Below the pieces are notes generated by a model that was not told the DNA's origin, did no database searches, and worked only from the letters and a program-made list of their open reading frames with translations. A program made the translations under genes and the position numbers. Below are positions 40,921-51,737 of a DNA stretch of 64,000 bases, piece by piece (within the stretch, counting starts at the first letter, position 1; each line of letters opens with the position of its first letter). The DNA comes from Hyphomonadaceae bacterium (GTDB taxonomy: Bacteria; Pseudomonadota; Alphaproteobacteria; Caulobacterales; Aquidulcibacteraceae): assembly GCA_019753105.1 (NCBI GenBank), contig JAIELJ010000009.1, positions 223,486-287,485 on the forward strand, given 5' to 3'.

Positions 40921-41646
40921 TCATTCCGCAGGCGGCGCTGATCGCTCCACGCGCGTTGTCCCCCAGCTCGCGACGGCCTCTGCTGCAGCTTCATTGACTT
41001 CATCGGGCAATAATTGGCCCTGCGCAGTGATGTCGATCCGATACGCCGCACCGTCAGCCATGGGCCAATAGACGGCCTGGCCATGCTCAGGCGTATCGAC
41101 CAAAGGCAAATTGTCCCCTGTCGCCTGCACGATGGGCAGAAAATCCACGCCTGTCCGGCGCTCCGGAAGCAGATTGTAGACGGACGGAGGCGTCGTCTGC
41201 GCCGCAGCCACGTCGCGGTAACGGCTGTCGAAACGATCTAACCGATACTGTGCATCGAGGCCGAGCACAGTCGCCCAAGGCTTCCAGCGGATGACGCGGG
41301 AAGAAATCATCCAATCGTCGCCAGTGGCCTGGAACGTGTGCGTTTCGCCGGGCGCGCCATCGACGATCTCGGTCAGCGTCACGTTGTAGGTGCGATCAGT
41401 CCCCTGCACCTGCTCAAAACTAATGGTGGCTACCTGACGCTGCGCTTCGCCGAGCCGATGATACGTCTGAATATTGAGGCCGATCAGCGCAACGACCGCG
41501 CCAGCGGCGAGGAAAACGCCGCCGCCCAAGACGCCCCGGCCGCCTTTGAACGGCCGGCCGCGGAACATCCAACCAAGACCCGACAGCGCAATCGCAAGGC
41601 CGATCACAGCTACGACGCCCGGGATAACCCACCACCACCAAACCAT
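40921..41646 (-). CDS. Hypothetical membrane protein (multidrug transporter-like annotation family)
   Basis: Two N-terminal hydrophobic helices and a conserved-looking soluble domain; consistent coding on the minus strand. Confidence 0.7.
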   Translation of the reverse strand: MVWWWWVIPGVVAVIGLAIALSGLGWMFRGRPFKGGRGVLGGGVFLAAGAVVALIGLNIQTYHRLGEAQRQVATISFEQVQGTDRTYNVTLTEIVDGAPGETHTFQATGDDWMISSRVIRWKPWATVLGLDAQYRLDRFDSRYRDVAAAQTTPPSVYNLLPERRTGVDFLPIVQATGDNLPLVDTPEHGQAVYWPMADGAAYRIDITAQGQLLPDEVNEAAAEAVASWGTTRVERSAPPAE

Positions 41647-41730
41647 TTCGTGCGACCCCTTGCGAGCAATATGTCCCCAGGCCGCCAGGGTTAACCCAAA
41701 ATAGGGGCCTGAGCGAGGCCAGAACCCTGT

Positions 41731-43203
41731 TCAGTCGGCCCGCTTCCAAGATTTAGGCGCCAAGTCATTGAGGAGGTTAGGTAAAAACTCGGGCAAGTCC
41801 TCTGCGATAAGCCCCGGACCGAGGTTTTCCCCAACCCTGCCGTGCAGCCACGCGCCGGCACACGCTGCATCGAAGCTTTCCATGCCCTGCGCGATCAATC
41901 CTGCGATCAAGCCGGCCAGCACATCGCCGGAGCCCGCGGTGGCGAGGAAGGGCGTGCCGACTGTGTTGACCACTGCTCGTCCGTCCGGCGCGGCGATCAC
42001 CGTGTCGGGCCCTTTCAACAGGACCACACAGCGCGCATACGCCGCCGCCGCGCGCGCCGCATCGATCCGGTCATCGGAAGCGCTCGATATGCCGGGAAAC
42101 GCCCGCCGGAATTCACCGACATGCGGCGTCATCACATCACGATCGGTCAGCCCATGTGTCATCGGCGCGAGCAGCGTGATCGCGTCTGCGTCCAACACCA
42201 GCGGTGAGCGATCGACTGAATTAGTCGCGGCGAGCAAAAGCTTGTAGCATGCATCACTCGTCCCGAACGCGGGTCCGATTACAAACGCGCGCGCACTGCG
42301 CGCCGCTTCCGTGAACGCCGCTTCGTCGCCCGCTTCACGCACCATGATCGCGGTGAGGTGCGCCGCGTTCTCCGATAGTGCCTCCGGCGGCGAGAGAACC
42401 GTCACAACGCCGGCGCCAGCACGCAACGCGGCGCGCGCCGACAAGCGCGCAGCGCCGGTGCGCGCCACCCCGCCACTCGCGACGATGACATGCCCACGCT
42501 CATATTTGTGCGCATCGACATCCGGCCACGGCAAACGCCAAAGGCTCGGATCGTTTTCCCACAATTGCGCGCCTTGCTGCGCAACAGCCGCCTCGGGCGC
42601 GCCGATATCGGCCACGATGATTTCGCCGCAATAACCGCGACCAGGCATCAGCACATGCGCCGGCTTCTTGCGCACGAACGTCACCGTCAGCCCAGCGAAC
42701 ACACAGGCGTTGCCGACAGGTGCGCCGTTATCTCCATGCAAGCCGCTCGGCACATCGACAGCAACAAACCGTTCCGGCGCTTGCATCGAAAGATAAGCCA
42801 GACGCGCATATTCGCCATCGAGTGGCCTAGCTATTCCCGCGCCGAACATCGCATCGACGCAAAGCTCCGCCTCATCCACACGCGCGCCAAGCGCAACCAC
42901 GTCACCCTGCCAAGCCAGCGCTGCGTCGCGGGCGTCACCCTTGAGCGCCTCGGCTTGCACGGCCGTCTCGACCCAAACCGGCCAGCCCATTGCTTGTAGA
43001 TGCCGCGCCGCCACCCAGCCGTCGCCGCCATTGTTTCCTGGCCCACACAGCACCGCTGTCGGCCTGGCCGTGAAGCGCGCAGCGATCGCTTCCGCCACCG
43101 CGCGCCCTGCATGTTCCATCAACGTTCGCGTCGCGATACCCGCAGCGGCCGACGCTTCATCGATCGCGCGCATCTGCTCGACGCTGATAATCTCACAGCT
43201 CAT
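41731..43203 (-). CDS. nnrD: Bifunctional NAD(P)H-hydrate epimerase / ADP-dependent dehydratase
   Basis: AVLCGPGNNGGDGWVAARHLQ (epimerase) and VNTVGTPFLATAGSGDVLAGLIAGLIAQG (dehydratase). Confidence 0.95.
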   Translation of the reverse strand: MSCEIISVEQMRAIDEASAAAGIATRTLMEHAGRAVAEAIAARFTARPTAVLCGPGNNGGDGWVAARHLQAMGWPVWVETAVQAEALKGDARDAALAWQGDVVALGARVDEAELCVDAMFGAGIARPLDGEYARLAYLSMQAPERFVAVDVPSGLHGDNGAPVGNACVFAGLTVTFVRKKPAHVLMPGRGYCGEIIVADIGAPEAAVAQQGAQLWENDPSLWRLPWPDVDAHKYERGHVIVASGGVARTGAARLSARAALRAGAGVVTVLSPPEALSENAAHLTAIMVREAGDEAAFTEAARSARAFVIGPAFGTSDACYKLLLAATNSVDRSPLVLDADAITLLAPMTHGLTDRDVMTPHVGEFRRAFPGISSASDDRIDAARAAAAYARCVVLLKGPDTVIAAPDGRAVVNTVGTPFLATAGSGDVLAGLIAGLIAQGMESFDAACAGAWLHGRVGENLGPGLIAEDLPEFLPNLLNDLAPKSWKRAD

Positions 43204-43772
43204 CGCACGTCCGCCGATTGCATCTCTGCACCAAGCTTCACAACACGGAGGCGGCCATCACTGAGTGCAAGTTCAGTGATCGATGCATGTCCGGGGCGGA
43301 AAACGATTGTCTGCTCGCTCTCCATGGCAACGCCTACGATCGCGTTGAGCGCAATGAAGTGCGAAAACACCGCTGTATCGCGCCTTAGTCGTGCGATGGT
43401 CGCCGCAACATCATCGCGCCAAGCGCGCAGCGCTGGATCAGCGTCACCCCAACGCCGCCGCGCGACGCCATCGCCCCACGGAAAATTCGCACGCAGCCAT
43501 GCAGGCCGATCGGCTACGCCCGCCGGCGCAACAACTTCACTCACGTGCGGCTCGATCAGCGCGGTCTTGCCGCGCATCGCCTCATAGGGCGCTGCCGTCT
43601 CGCGGCACCGCAGCATCGGCGAGCAGACAAGATCGAGATCGCCGAGCCCGGCGAGCGCCTCAGCCGCGGCGGCCGCTTGCGCTGCGCCTTTCTCAGACAA
43701 TCCAGGATCGGCATCGGCGCCGCCCCAGCTGGCGGCGGGTTCGGCGTGTCGGATTAAGAACAAGCGGGTCAC
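43200..43772 (-). CDS. Histidine phosphatase family protein
   Basis: MTRLFLIRHAEPAASWGGADADPGLSEKGAAQA. Confidence 0.9.
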   Translation of the reverse strand: MTRLFLIRHAEPAASWGGADADPGLSEKGAAQAAAAAEALAGLGDLDLVCSPMLRCRETAAPYEAMRGKTALIEPHVSEVVAPAGVADRPAWLRANFPWGDGVARRRWGDADPALRAWRDDVAATIARLRRDTAVFSHFIALNAIVGVAMESEQTIVFRPGHASITELALSDGRLRVVKLGAEMQSADVR

Positions 43773-43815
43773 AGTGCGAACTTAGAGCCGCCACGGCCTC
43801 GCGCCAGCCGTTTGA

Positions 43816-44283
<468 letters not shown>

Positions 44284-44377
44284 TCGCCGCCAAGAGCAAC
44301 CGATTCTAGGCGGGTTTGGCGGACCGAGACGCCGAACGCCGCCTTCAAACGCAACATAAAACTCGGGGGAGTTTCCG

Positions 44378-45781
44378 ATGTCGGACGAGATTCTAAAACT
44401 GATTAAGGACAAGGAAGTCCAGTTCGTCGACCTTCGCTTCAACGACCTGCGCGGAAAGATGCAACACGTCACCTTCGACGTGTCGATGATCGACAAAGAC
44501 ATCTTCACCGAAGGCACGATGTTTGACGGTTCGTCCATTGCCGGTTGGAAGGCGATCAACGAGTCCGACATGGTCATGCGCCCTGACCCCAGAGGCGCGC
44601 ACATCGATCCGTTCTATCAGCAGACGACGCTCGCGATGTTCTGCGACATCCTCGAGCCCGGCACGCTGCAGCCCTACTCGCGCTGCCCGCGTTCGATCGC
44701 GAAGAAGGCCGAAGCGTACGTGAAATCGTCGGGCGCCGGCGATGTTGCGTATTTCGGCCCGGAAGCTGAGTTCTTCGTGTTCGATGACGTGCGCTGGTCA
44801 ACCGATCCGAACAATACGGGCTATTCGTTCGACTCCACCGAACTGCCGTTCAACACCGGCCGCTCCTACGAAGGCGGAAACCTTGGACACCGTCCGGGTC
44901 CGAAGGGCGGCTATTTCCCGGTGCCGCCGATCGATTCACTGCAAGACATGCGCGGTGAGATGCTGGAGATCATGGGCCAACTCGGCATGCAGCCCGAGAA
45001 GCATCACCATGAAGTTGCGCCGGCGCAGCACGAACTTGGCCTCAAGTTCAACACGCTGACGACCATGGCCGACAATATGAACTTGTATAAGTACATCATC
45101 CACCAAGTGGCTGCATCGTACGGCAAGTCCGCGACCTTCATGCCGAAGCCTTATTACAAGGACAATGGCTCGGGCATGCACGTCCACATGTCGATCTGGA
45201 AGGGCAGCAACAACACGTTCGCCGGCGATCGCTACGCCGATCTCTCGGACACCTGCCTCTATTACATCGGCGGCGTCATCAAGCACGCGCGCGCCATCAA
45301 CGCGTTCGCGAACTCAACGACGAATTCGTACAAGCGTCTTGTGCCTGGTTATGAAGCGCCGGTGCTTCTCGCCTACTCGGCGCGCAACCGCTCGGCTTCA
45401 TGCCGCATTCCGCACGGCACGGGCGCGAAAGCAAAGCGCGTGGAAGTTCGCTTCCCTGATCCCGCCGGCAACATGTACCTCACCTACACCGCTTTGCTCA
45501 TGGCCGGTCTCGACGGCATCGAGAAGAAGATCCACCCGGGCGAGCCGCTGGATAAGAACCTCTACGATCTGCCGCCGGAAGAATTGAAGGATGTGCCGAC
45601 TGTCTGCTCGAGCCTGCGCCAAGCACTGACCTCGCTCGACGCAGACCGCGACTTCCTGCTGAAGGGTGGCGTGATGAGCGACGATTTGATCGATGCCTAC
45701 ATCGATCTGAAGAAGGAAGAGCTCGACCGCTTCGAAACCCACCCGCACCCGGTGGAATTCGACATGTACTACAAGGCGTAA
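44378..45781 (+). CDS. glnA: Glutamine synthetase type I
   Basis: [47 protein letters not shown]; ends [13 protein letters not shown]. Confidence 0.98.
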   Translation: MSDEILKLIKDKEVQFVDLRFNDLRGKMQHVTFDVSMIDKDIFTEGTMFDGSSIAGWKAINESDMVMRPDPRGAHIDPFYQQTTLAMFCDILEPGTLQPYSRCPRSIAKKAEAYVKSSGAGDVAYFGPEAEFFVFDDVRWSTDPNNTGYSFDSTELPFNTGRSYEGGNLGHRPGPKGGYFPVPPIDSLQDMRGEMLEIMGQLGMQPEKHHHEVAPAQHELGLKFNTLTTMADNMNLYKYIIHQVAASYGKSATFMPKPYYKDNGSGMHVHMSIWKGSNNTFAGDRYADLSDTCLYYIGGVIKHARAINAFANSTTNSYKRLVPGYEAPVLLAYSARNRSASCRIPHGTGAKAKRVEVRFPDPAGNMYLTYTALLMAGLDGIEKKIHPGEPLDKNLYDLPPEELKDVPTVCSSLRQALTSLDADRDFLLKGGVMSDDLIDAYIDLKKEELDRFETHPHPVEFDMYYKA

Positions 45782-45810
45782 GTGCTACGTTCGAGTGCCT
45801 ACAAAAAGTC

Positions 45811-45838
45811 GCGGGCCGGAGATCGCTCTCCGGCCCGC
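45811..45838 (+). terminator. Rho-independent terminator of glnA
   Basis: GCGGGCCGGAGA-TCGC-TCTCCGGCCCGC followed by TTCTTTTG. Confidence 0.9.
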
Positions 45839-45861
45839 TTCTTTTGTCTCAATTGCGAACG

Positions 45862-46347
45862 TTAGAAGTTCACCACGCCACCAATGGAGAGCGCATCGGC
45901 TTCGGTTTCACCGTCACCTTCCAAGCGCGTCCAGTCGCCGCGAATGCCGAAGCCTGGCGTCACGCGCCACGTAGCGCCGGCGCCGTAGGCGATGCCATCG
46001 TCGTCGAAATCACCGATCGGCGTGCCAACTTCGGTGGTCTGATAGCCGACACGCGCATGCAGATCGAAGCGCTCGCTGAGCGGCAGAACGCCAACCGCGT
46101 AGAGGCCGGCATTGTGGTTCAGATCGATGCCATCGTCGTCACCGAGCCCGGTCGACGCTTCGCCTTCGACAGCAAAGTTCGGGCTGACCCGATAGCCCAG
46201 GCGACCAGTGACGGCGTCAATATCGGCGCCGTTAGCGTCGAAGTTCGTGTACCCAGCGCCAGCGTACCAGTTTTGCGCATGCGCGCTGACCGGAACCGAC
46301 ATCATCGCAGCAACCGCCACGGCTGTGGCCAAAGCAAATTTCTTCAT
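45862..46347 (-). CDS. Outer-membrane beta-barrel (porin-family) protein
   Basis: MKKFALATAVAVAAMMSVPVSAHAQNWYAGAGYTNFDANG...; terminal aromatic IGGVVNF. Confidence 0.85.
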   Translation of the reverse strand: MKKFALATAVAVAAMMSVPVSAHAQNWYAGAGYTNFDANGADIDAVTGRLGYRVSPNFAVEGEASTGLGDDDGIDLNHNAGLYAVGVLPLSERFDLHARVGYQTTEVGTPIGDFDDDGIAYGAGATWRVTPGFGIRGDWTRLEGDGETEADALSIGGVVNF

Positions 46348-46589
46348 TGAGATTGTTCCTCGTTTCTCGAGTGCGCCCCATGGCGCTCGTTTGACGAGGT
46401 GCGAACGGCCAGACTTGGGCAGGGTTGCGCGGAACACTGCCATTTCCCGGATGCAATGAAATTCCGTTGCGCCAAAACCACTTAATGCGCAGCTGAGGCG
46501 TGTTTACTCCACGGATACCGAGTTCTGGTGCTGTGTCCGCTTCGCGCGAAACGTTGCTTGCTCGACCCGAAGCGCCTTAAGGAACCGTC

Positions 46590-48620
46590 ATGGCCACTCA
46601 GAAGAATTCTGCAGCAGCTCCGGGCGAAGACCTTTGGGGCGAAAACTTGTTCGGCTCTAGCGAGCCGCCACCGGCGGCGAGCGGCGGCTATACCGCGAAA
46701 GATATCGAAGTACTCGAAGGGTTAGAGCCGGTACGCAAGCGGCCGGGTATGTATATTGGCGGCGTCGACGAACGCGCGCTGCATCACCTCTTCGCTGAAG
46801 TGCTCGATAACTCGATGGACGAAGCGGTCGCTGGATTTGCGGACCGCATCGAAGTCGAGCTTGAAGCCGATGGCACGTTGCGCGTGACCGATAACGGCCG
46901 CGGCATGCCGATCGACCCGCACCCGAAGTTTCCGAAAAAGTCCGCGCTCGAAATCATCATGACGGTGCTGCACGCGGGCGGTAAATTCTCGGGCAAAGTC
47001 TACCACACGTCCGGCGGTCTGCATGGCGTCGGTGTTTCAGTTGTCAACGCGCTCTCCGACAAAGTCGAAGTCGAAGTCGCGCGCGATCGCAAACTCTATC
47101 GCCAGACCTTCTCGCGCGGCACGCCGACTTCGAAGCTCATCGAGGTAGGCCCCGCACACAATCGCCGCGGCACCACGGTGCGCTTCCATCCGGACGCCGA
47201 CATTTTCGGCAAGGGTGCGGCGTTCAAGCCAGGCCGCCTCTTCCAGATGGCGCGCTCGAAAGCGTACCTGCAGCGCGGCACACAGATCCGCTGGAAGTGC
47301 GCGCCTGAGCTGATCAAAGACGACACGCCAGCGGAAGCAATCCTTCACTTCCCGAACGGCCTCGCCGACTTCCTTGCTGAACTCACCAAGAGCAAGCGCG
47401 CGGTCGTGAGCGAGCCCTTCTCAGGCAAGACCGAGAAGGACGGCCCGCACGGCCGCGTCGAATGGGCGATCACGTGGGTAAGCGATGGCTTCGGCGAAGC
47501 CGATGGTTTCCTCCGTTCCTACTGCAACACCGTCTACACGCCGGACGGCGGCTTCCATGAAGCGGGCTTCCGCGCAGCGATCGCGAAGGGCCTTCGTGCG
47601 TACGCAGAACTGCGCAACAACAAGAAGGCCGGGCTCATCACGCAGGAAGACGTGATGAACACAGGCGCGGGCCTCGTCTCCGTCTTCATCCGCGAGCCGC
47701 AGTTCGAGGGCCAAACCAAGGGCCGCCTGGTTTCCACGGAAGCCGCGAAGATCGTCGAACAAGCGGTGCGCGATCCGTTCGATCACTGGCTGGGCGCCAA
47801 TACGCAGGAAGCCAACCGCCTGCTCGAATGGTGCATCCAGCAAGCCGAAGATCGCTTGCGGCGGCGCAAGGAAAAAGAAGTCTCCCGCCAGAGTGCGACG
47901 CGCAAACTGCGCCTGCCCGGCAAGCTCGCTGATTGCTCGCGCGCGGGCGAGAAGGACACCGAGATCTTCCTGGTCGAAGGCGACAGCGCCGGCGGCTCAG
48001 CCAAGCAAGCGCGCAATCGCGAGACGCAAGCCATTCTGCCGCTACGCGGCAAGATTCTAAACGTCGCCAGTGCGGGCGCAGAGAAGATGAGCGGCAACCA
48101 GGAGCTCGCCGATCTCGCCTTGGCGCTCGGCGTGCAGATGGGTGCCAAGTTCAAAGTCGATGACCTCCGCTATGAGCGCGTCGTCATCATGACGGACGCC
48201 GACGTCGACGGCGCTCACATCGCGTCATTGCTGATCACATTCTTCCACAAGCAAATGCCAGCACTCATCCGCGCCGGACGCTTGTATCTCGCCATGCCGC
48301 CGCTCTATCGCGTCACGGCCGGCAAAGAGAGCATCTACGCCCGCGACGACGCGCACAAAGAAGCACTGCTCAACGGCGAGTTCAAAGGCCGCAAGGTTGA
48401 GATAAGCCGCTTCAAAGGCCTCGGTGAAATGATGCCGGCCGACCTCAAAGACACCACCATGAACCCGCAAACGCGCACACTGGCGCGCGTCGTGTTGGAT
48501 GAAGAAGGTTTGCCTGCGTTCGAGAACTTGGTCGAAACGCTGATGGGCAAGAAGGCCGAAAAGCGCTTCGATTACATTCAGGCTAACGCGAAGTTCGTGG
48601 CGGATGAGATCGACGTTTAG
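46590..48620 (+). CDS. parE: DNA topoisomerase IV subunit B
   Basis: GLEPVRKRPGMYIGGVDERALHHLFAEVLDNSMDEA; EGDSAGGSAKQARNRETQAILPLRGKILNV. Confidence 0.96.
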   Translation: MATQKNSAAAPGEDLWGENLFGSSEPPPAASGGYTAKDIEVLEGLEPVRKRPGMYIGGVDERALHHLFAEVLDNSMDEAVAGFADRIEVELEADGTLRVTDNGRGMPIDPHPKFPKKSALEIIMTVLHAGGKFSGKVYHTSGGLHGVGVSVVNALSDKVEVEVARDRKLYRQTFSRGTPTSKLIEVGPAHNRRGTTVRFHPDADIFGKGAAFKPGRLFQMARSKAYLQRGTQIRWKCAPELIKDDTPAEAILHFPNGLADFLAELTKSKRAVVSEPFSGKTEKDGPHGRVEWAITWVSDGFGEADGFLRSYCNTVYTPDGGFHEAGFRAAIAKGLRAYAELRNNKKAGLITQEDVMNTGAGLVSVFIREPQFEGQTKGRLVSTEAAKIVEQAVRDPFDHWLGANTQEANRLLEWCIQQAEDRLRRRKEKEVSRQSATRKLRLPGKLADCSRAGEKDTEIFLVEGDSAGGSAKQARNRETQAILPLRGKILNVASAGAEKMSGNQELADLALALGVQMGAKFKVDDLRYERVVIMTDADVDGAHIASLLITFFHKQMPALIRAGRLYLAMPPLYRVTAGKESIYARDDAHKEALLNGEFKGRKVEISRFKGLGEMMPADLKDTTMNPQTRTLARVVLDEEGLPAFENLVETLMGKKAEKRFDYIQANAKFVADEIDV

Positions 48621-49090
48621 TCCGTCGCAATCGTCCAATTCTGCGAGCCCGTCGGGCAGCAGTGTGGATCGCCTTCGCGGGGCATAGTCGTCGTTAGCGT
48701 GATGCTCCCATTCGCGAACACAACGTCGCGCGGCTCAATGCCGTACACGGCGTCTTCGCGGCGCACGAACGTCATTGCGCCGCCCTCGTTGCGGAAGAGC
48801 GCCCAATTGACGTTGAAACCGCTGCCGCCGAGCGGCGTCAGATAGTGCGCGAGCGCGTCGGCTGCGCCGTCGCCGCTGAAGTCGCCGTAGAAGATCTCGG
48901 GATCGCCGATCATGTTGCCGCCGGTGTCCTGCTGGACCCAAGCGCGGATCGTATCTTCGCCGCCCGCAGGCGGCGCATCGGCGCTCTGCGCGGATGTGGG
49001 TTCGGCCGATCCTTCCGGCGTTTCGCTCGCTGGCGGCGAGCACGCCGCGAGTGACAAAGCCAACGCCGCCAAAACGATGCGCTTGATCAT
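48617..49090 (-). CDS. Hypothetical lipoprotein (ORF opens at 49144)
   Basis: MIKRIVLAALALSLAACSPPASE lipobox. Confidence 0.75.
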   Translation of the reverse strand: MIKRIVLAALALSLAACSPPASETPEGSAEPTSAQSADAPPAGGEDTIRAWVQQDTGGNMIGDPEIFYGDFSGDGAADALAHYLTPLGGSGFNVNWALFRNEGGAMTFVRREDAVYGIEPRDVVFANGSITLTTTMPREGDPHCCPTGSQNWTIATD

Positions 49091-49147
49091 GGACACCCCT
49101 CCGTCGCTTCTATCAACGACGGATTGCGCCGCGCGCCAAGCCAAAAC

Positions 49148-49342
49148 CTAGCGCGCCTCGTAGGCCTCGCGCGCTTTCACGTAGCGGTCGTAGAGCTCGC
49201 GCAGGCGCGAACCGGGGTCGCCAGTCGCGCGACCATGGAAGCGCGCCATGCCGGCGTCGCGTTCACCGAACACGGCTTTGACTTCGCTCATCCAGGCGCG
49301 ATCCGCCTCGGTCGAGTCTTGGAGACGCCGGAGCCTGCTCAT
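49148..49342 (-). CDS. Small hypothetical protein
   Basis: 64-aa ORF in a short overlapping pair with 49339-49548; no competing ORF with better coding character. Confidence 0.5.
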   Translation of the reverse strand: MSRLRRLQDSTEADRAWMSEVKAVFGERDAGMARFHGRATGDPGSRLRELYDRYVKAREAYEAR

Positions 49343-49548
49343 GCCGCCCCCTGCAGACGCTTAATCTCTTCGCGCAGCGCGCGCGTCTCGAAAATCTGGC
49401 CGCTTTCCGTGTCCCGGATCCGGATCAGACGCATGCCGCGGCGCTCCAGATCGACGGCCCATCCAAGCGCCCCTTTGGCGTCAGGCAATGTGGCGCTCGG
49501 CTCGAACCTGAGGCCCGCGCCCGGCGATGAATTCACAATGTAAGGCAT
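49339..49548 (-). CDS. Small hypothetical protein
   Basis: 69-aa ORF MPYIVNSSPGAGLRFEPS...REEIKRLQGAA; ATGA overlap with the next gene. Confidence 0.5.
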   Translation of the reverse strand: MPYIVNSSPGAGLRFEPSATLPDAKGALGWAVDLERRGMRLIRIRDTESGQIFETRALREEIKRLQGAA

Positions 49549-49562
49549 TGGGTTCCTATCTT

Positions 49563-49796
49563 TTAAGTGCGCGGCGCGCTGGTGGTGTCAGCGAAGGAGA
49601 AGTCGGACGACCCAGGTGCGTGCTCGCCATATTTGATCACGTAGTCGGGCCCCAGATTGCTCGCCAAGCTCTCCGCGTCGACGCTCGACGTGAACACGCC
49701 GGCCAAGTGCCAGGGCCGCAAGCGGAGCACGCCCCACCCGCTTTTCAAAATGTCTCCCGGGATCGGCATGTCGGTCCTTGCAAACTGCCACGCCAA
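49563..49796 (-). CDS. Small hypothetical protein (start possibly downstream at MPIPGDIL)
   Basis: 77-aa ORF, MPIPGDILKSGWGVLRLRPWHLAGVFTSSVDAESLASNLGPDYVIKYGEH. Confidence 0.5.
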   Translation of the reverse strand: MAWQFARTDMPIPGDILKSGWGVLRLRPWHLAGVFTSSVDAESLASNLGPDYVIKYGEHAPGSSDFSFADTTSAPRT

Positions 49797-50107
49797 ATCG
49801 GCCGCCCGTCACCGGGCGGCGAAAGCGATGGTTCTTGTTGCTGATGGACGATCGTACCACGACTGCCGAGTCGGTGTCAGTTTTATTGCGTGGGATTGGC
49901 GAATGGCCGCCGAAAGCCATGATTTCCCGCGCCGTTCATTGACTTTCGGGCCGATTTAGCCCATTTCCGCGCTGTCCGTTGTGCGCCCGAGGGCGCGCTC
50001 GCCCTTGCTGGACGCCCGCCCCTCTCAATCCGGAGACGCGAGCCGATAGCGCCAACCCAAGCGGCCTGGCACGCGCACGTTGCGCGTGCGGCCCCAAGCG
50101 AGATTGA

Positions 50108-51631
50108 ATGACCTCCGAGAATACCGCGCCCGCAAGCGCTGAACCTGCACAAGTTTCTTCCCTCACTTTCGACGATCTCGGTCTTTCCGAACCGACGCTC
50201 CGCGCGGTGAAGGAGACAGGATACAATACGCCGACGCCGATCCAGGCCGCCGCCATCCCGGAAATTCTCAAGGGCCGCGATGTCCTCGGCATCGCCCAAA
50301 CCGGCACCGGCAAGACGGCGAGCTTCACGCTGCCGATGATCGACATACTGGCGTCGGGCCGCTCACGCGCCCGCATGCCACGCACCTTGATCCTCGAGCC
50401 GACGCGCGAACTCGCGGCTCAGGTCGCTGAAGCGTTCGACAAATACGGCAAGTACCAAAAACTCACGAAAGCGCTGCTGATCGGAGGCGTTTCGTTCGGC
50501 GATCAAGATGCGCTGCTCGCGCGCGGCGTCGACGTGTTGATCGCCACGCCGGGCCGGCTGCTCGATCACTTCGAACGCGGCAAGCTCCTGCTCAACGGCG
50601 TGCAAGTGATGGTCGTCGATGAAGCCGACCGTATGCTCGACATGGGCTTTATTCCCGACATCGAGCGCATTTTCAAAATGACGCCGTTCACGCGCCAAAC
50701 GCTCTTCTTCTCGGCCACTATGCCGCCGGAAATCACGCGTCTCACCGAGGCATTTCTATCAAACCCCAAGCGCATCGAAGCGACAAAACCCGCGACGGCG
50801 GCGACTACGATCACACAACGTATCGTGGCCTTGCCCGGCGGCGATCCGCGTACACGCCGCGCAGCACTCCGCGCCGTGATCGACTCTTGCGAGATCAAGA
50901 ACGGCATCATCTTCTGCAACCGCAAAACCGACGTCGATGTGGTAGCACTTTCGCTGAAGCGTCACGGCTATGACGCAGCGCCGATACACGGCGATCTCGA
51001 TCAGTCGGTGCGCACCAAGACGCTTGATCGTTTCCGCGCGGGCGAGTTGAAAATCCTCGTGGCGTCCGACGTCGCCGCACGCGGTCTCGACGTGCCGGAT
51101 GTCAGCCACGTCTTCAATTACGAGCCACCGCGCACACCGGACGATTACGTCCACCGTATCGGCCGCACCGGCCGGGCCGGACGCGAAGGCGCGTCGTTCA
51201 CGCTCGTCGGCCCTTCAGATAAGAAGAGCCTCGATGCGATCGAAAAACTGATCGGCAGAGCGATTGAAAAAGCCCAGATCGAAGGCGTGCCGGACGCAGC
51301 CATCGGCGATCCGAACGACCGAGGCGGCCGTGGCCGCCGCGCTGAAGAGTTGAAACGCGAGCACTCCAAGCGTCTTTCCGAGAAGAAAGAACGCTACATG
51401 AAGCGCGATGACTCCCGCGGCGACGCAGCGATGGAGCCCGTCAAGCAAAGCGAGCCCGCAGAACAACGCGAACCCACCAAGGCGCGCGAGCCGCGCCGCG
51501 AGCAAAAGCCGCGCGAGCCATCGCGCAACCGCGAACGCGACCAAGAGAAGCGCCCGCCAGCTCTGCCAAAGGAAGAGCCTGGCGCCACTGGCTTCGGCAG
51601 CAACGTGCCGGCGTTCTTGAAGCGGAAATAA
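50108..51631 (+). CDS. rhlE: DEAD-box RNA helicase (RhlE-like)
   Basis: AQTGTGKTASFTLPMI, VVDEADRMLDMGF, FSATMPPEI, VHRIGRTGRAGREG; charged low-complexity C-tail. Confidence 0.95.
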   Translation: MTSENTAPASAEPAQVSSLTFDDLGLSEPTLRAVKETGYNTPTPIQAAAIPEILKGRDVLGIAQTGTGKTASFTLPMIDILASGRSRARMPRTLILEPTRELAAQVAEAFDKYGKYQKLTKALLIGGVSFGDQDALLARGVDVLIATPGRLLDHFERGKLLLNGVQVMVVDEADRMLDMGFIPDIERIFKMTPFTRQTLFFSATMPPEITRLTEAFLSNPKRIEATKPATAATTITQRIVALPGGDPRTRRAALRAVIDSCEIKNGIIFCNRKTDVDVVALSLKRHGYDAAPIHGDLDQSVRTKTLDRFRAGELKILVASDVAARGLDVPDVSHVFNYEPPRTPDDYVHRIGRTGRAGREGASFTLVGPSDKKSLDAIEKLIGRAIEKAQIEGVPDAAIGDPNDRGGRGRRAEELKREHSKRLSEKKERYMKRDDSRGDAAMEPVKQSEPAEQREPTKAREPRREQKPREPSRNRERDQEKRPPALPKEEPGATGFGSNVPAFLKRK

Positions 51632-51636
51632 CGAGA

Positions 51637-51735
51637 GTCATTCCAGACGGCCGCAGGCCGATCTGGAATCCAGGGCAAACGCACTGCCGCTGGCCCTGGA
51701 TTCCAGGTCACGCTCCGCGTGCCTGGAATGACTCG
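51637..51735. repeat. ~100-bp multi-stem intergenic repeat, copy A
   Basis: GTCATTCCAGACGGCCGCAGGCCGATCTGGAATCCAGGGC...GCCCTGGATTCCAGGTC...CTGGAATGACTCG; about 90% identical to 63464-63564. Confidence 0.92.
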
Positions 51736-51737
51736 AA